Shown: one piece after another, positions 63,678-64,000 of the stretch
Numbering within the stretch: position 1 is the first letter of the stretch
How the letters are laid out: every line of letters starts with the position of its first letter
From: Macrolepiota albuminosa
Taxonomy: Eukaryota > Basidiomycota > Agaricomycetes > Agaricales > Agaricaceae
Direction: 5' to 3'
NCBI GenBank assembly: GCA_027475525.1
Contig: JAMWFC010000049.1
Coordinates: forward strand, 5,192,947 to 5,256,946
DNA length: 64,000 nucleotides
The notes under the pieces: generated by a model
What the model was told of the DNA's origin: nothing
Database searches by the model: none
The model's input: the letters and a program-made list of their open reading frames with translations, nothing else
Translations under genes and position numbers: made by a program

Positions 63678-64000
63678 GCGGAGGCGGTCGGGGAGGGTTC
63701 GGCGGTGTCGGGTCGGGCAGAGGGGGGTCGGGTGCTGGGTTGGGTGCCGGGTTGCGCGGGGGACGTTCAACCCAGGAGGGTCGTGCTTGCATCGGAGGCC
63801 ATGGGAGGTTCCGCAGATCGAAGTGGGGTGGGGGGTCATGGCAGAAGTTGCGTTCCGGAGAGGCTGGGGCTGACACAGGGGGCGGTACCGGAACGGGCGC
63901 GCAGCGTGTCGTCCGTGCTAGGGGTGTCCACGTGGGGTCTACCGGGGTTTGCTGGGGCCGGAGGTTGGGCGTTGTCCATTCGCGGGAGTGGTTCCAGGGG
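63678..64000 (-). pseudogene. gag N-terminal part of element E (cut by right edge)
   Basis: Frame open on the minus strand from the right edge to the solo LTR, very proline-rich: FDLRNLPWPPMQARPSW, NPAPNPAPDPPLPDPTPP. It joins in frame with 62732 when the solo LTR and one GCGG are removed. The start codon is outside the window or at a non-obvious position. Confidence 0.65.

Larger units (their letters stand above)
43241..64000 (-). mobile_element. Ty3/gypsy chromodomain element E (continues past right edge)
   Basis: Minus-strand order from the right edge: gag, tandem protease regions, RT/RNase H, integrase, chromodomain, antisense gene, polypurine tract (AAGGGGGGG, 43988-43996) and 3' LTR 43241-43987. 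Two later insertions split it: complete element D (44221-55193) and a solo D-family LTR (62733-63677). Its 5' LTR is outside the window, so a target duplication cannot be checked; the bases left of the LTR are AAAAC. Confidence 0.88.

Noticed and set aside
1..64000. CRISPR arrays, rRNA, riboswitches, bacterial-type operons or terminators
   Set aside because: None seen. Spliceosomal introns, TATA-type promoters and LTR retroelements mark a eukaryotic nuclear sequence.

Overview
The window is a fungal nuclear sequence, almost certainly from an agaricomycete basidiomycete. The evidence is the chromodomain Ty3/gypsy retroelements, spliceosomal introns of 44-60 nt with GTRAGT donors and CTRAY-like branch sites, pogo and Tc1/mariner DNA transposons, and a degenerate BTB/POZ gene of the expanded mushroom type. 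It is an accessory, transposon-dominated region. I saw no rRNA gene, no intact tRNA and no CRISPR array. Composition is patchy: roughly 3-15 kb and 34-36 kb are AT-rich and CpG-poor (old, decayed DNA), whereas 20.5-30.9 kb and 43-64 kb are CpG-rich (younger insertions). || Layout. 1-3086: 3' part of a Ty3/gypsy element (A) running off the left edge, inserted in an older LTR remnant (3087-3265). 3.7-6.1 kb: broken pogo-like transposase (minus), itself carrying a 199-bp insertion. 6956-7945: internally deleted Tc1/mariner element. 8557-11449: LINE-related retroposon with a tRNA-like head, poly(A) tail and 16-bp target duplication. 11.9-14.9 kb: decayed coding remnants. 14929-34196: Ty3/gypsy element B (plus; paired 183-bp LTRs; TSD TGATG), split inside its RNase H by the younger Ty3/gypsy element C (20466-30964, minus; TSD CCAAG). 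34.2-36.2 kb: continuation of the locus hit by B, AT-rich DNA, then a 204-bp MITE. 36495-38399: a two-exon host gene. 38847-39978: an internally deleted Tc1/mariner element. 40-43.1 kb: poorly defined host genes including a BTB gene. 43241 to the right edge: Ty3/gypsy element E (minus, 747-bp LTR, chromodomain), interrupted by Ty3/gypsy element D (44221-55193, plus) and by a solo LTR of the D family (62733-63677). || The most unusual content is accessory genes carried between pol and the 3' LTR. The A/B/C family carries a sense gene of about 870 codons of unknown function, conserved in all three copies. Elements D and E, whose polymerases belong to different lineages, both carry in that place an ANTISENSE, multi-intron gene. 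It encodes a proline-rich N-terminus, a six-cysteine cluster close to the fungal Zn2Cys6 pattern directly after a phase-0 intron, and a basic KRVR nuclear-localisation-like patch. In E the exon 1 reading frame continues exactly across the D insertion and its target duplication. Element D also has an 820-nt AUG-free leader between its TATA box and the gag ATG, and a 60-codon membrane-type ORF overlapping the end of pol. || Nearly all in-frame breaks in elements A, C and E are TGA at positions where arginine (CGA) is expected. This points to deamination of methylated CpG as the main inactivating process. An exception worth testing is a TGA-CTA at the protease/reverse-transcriptase junction that is shared by B and C.
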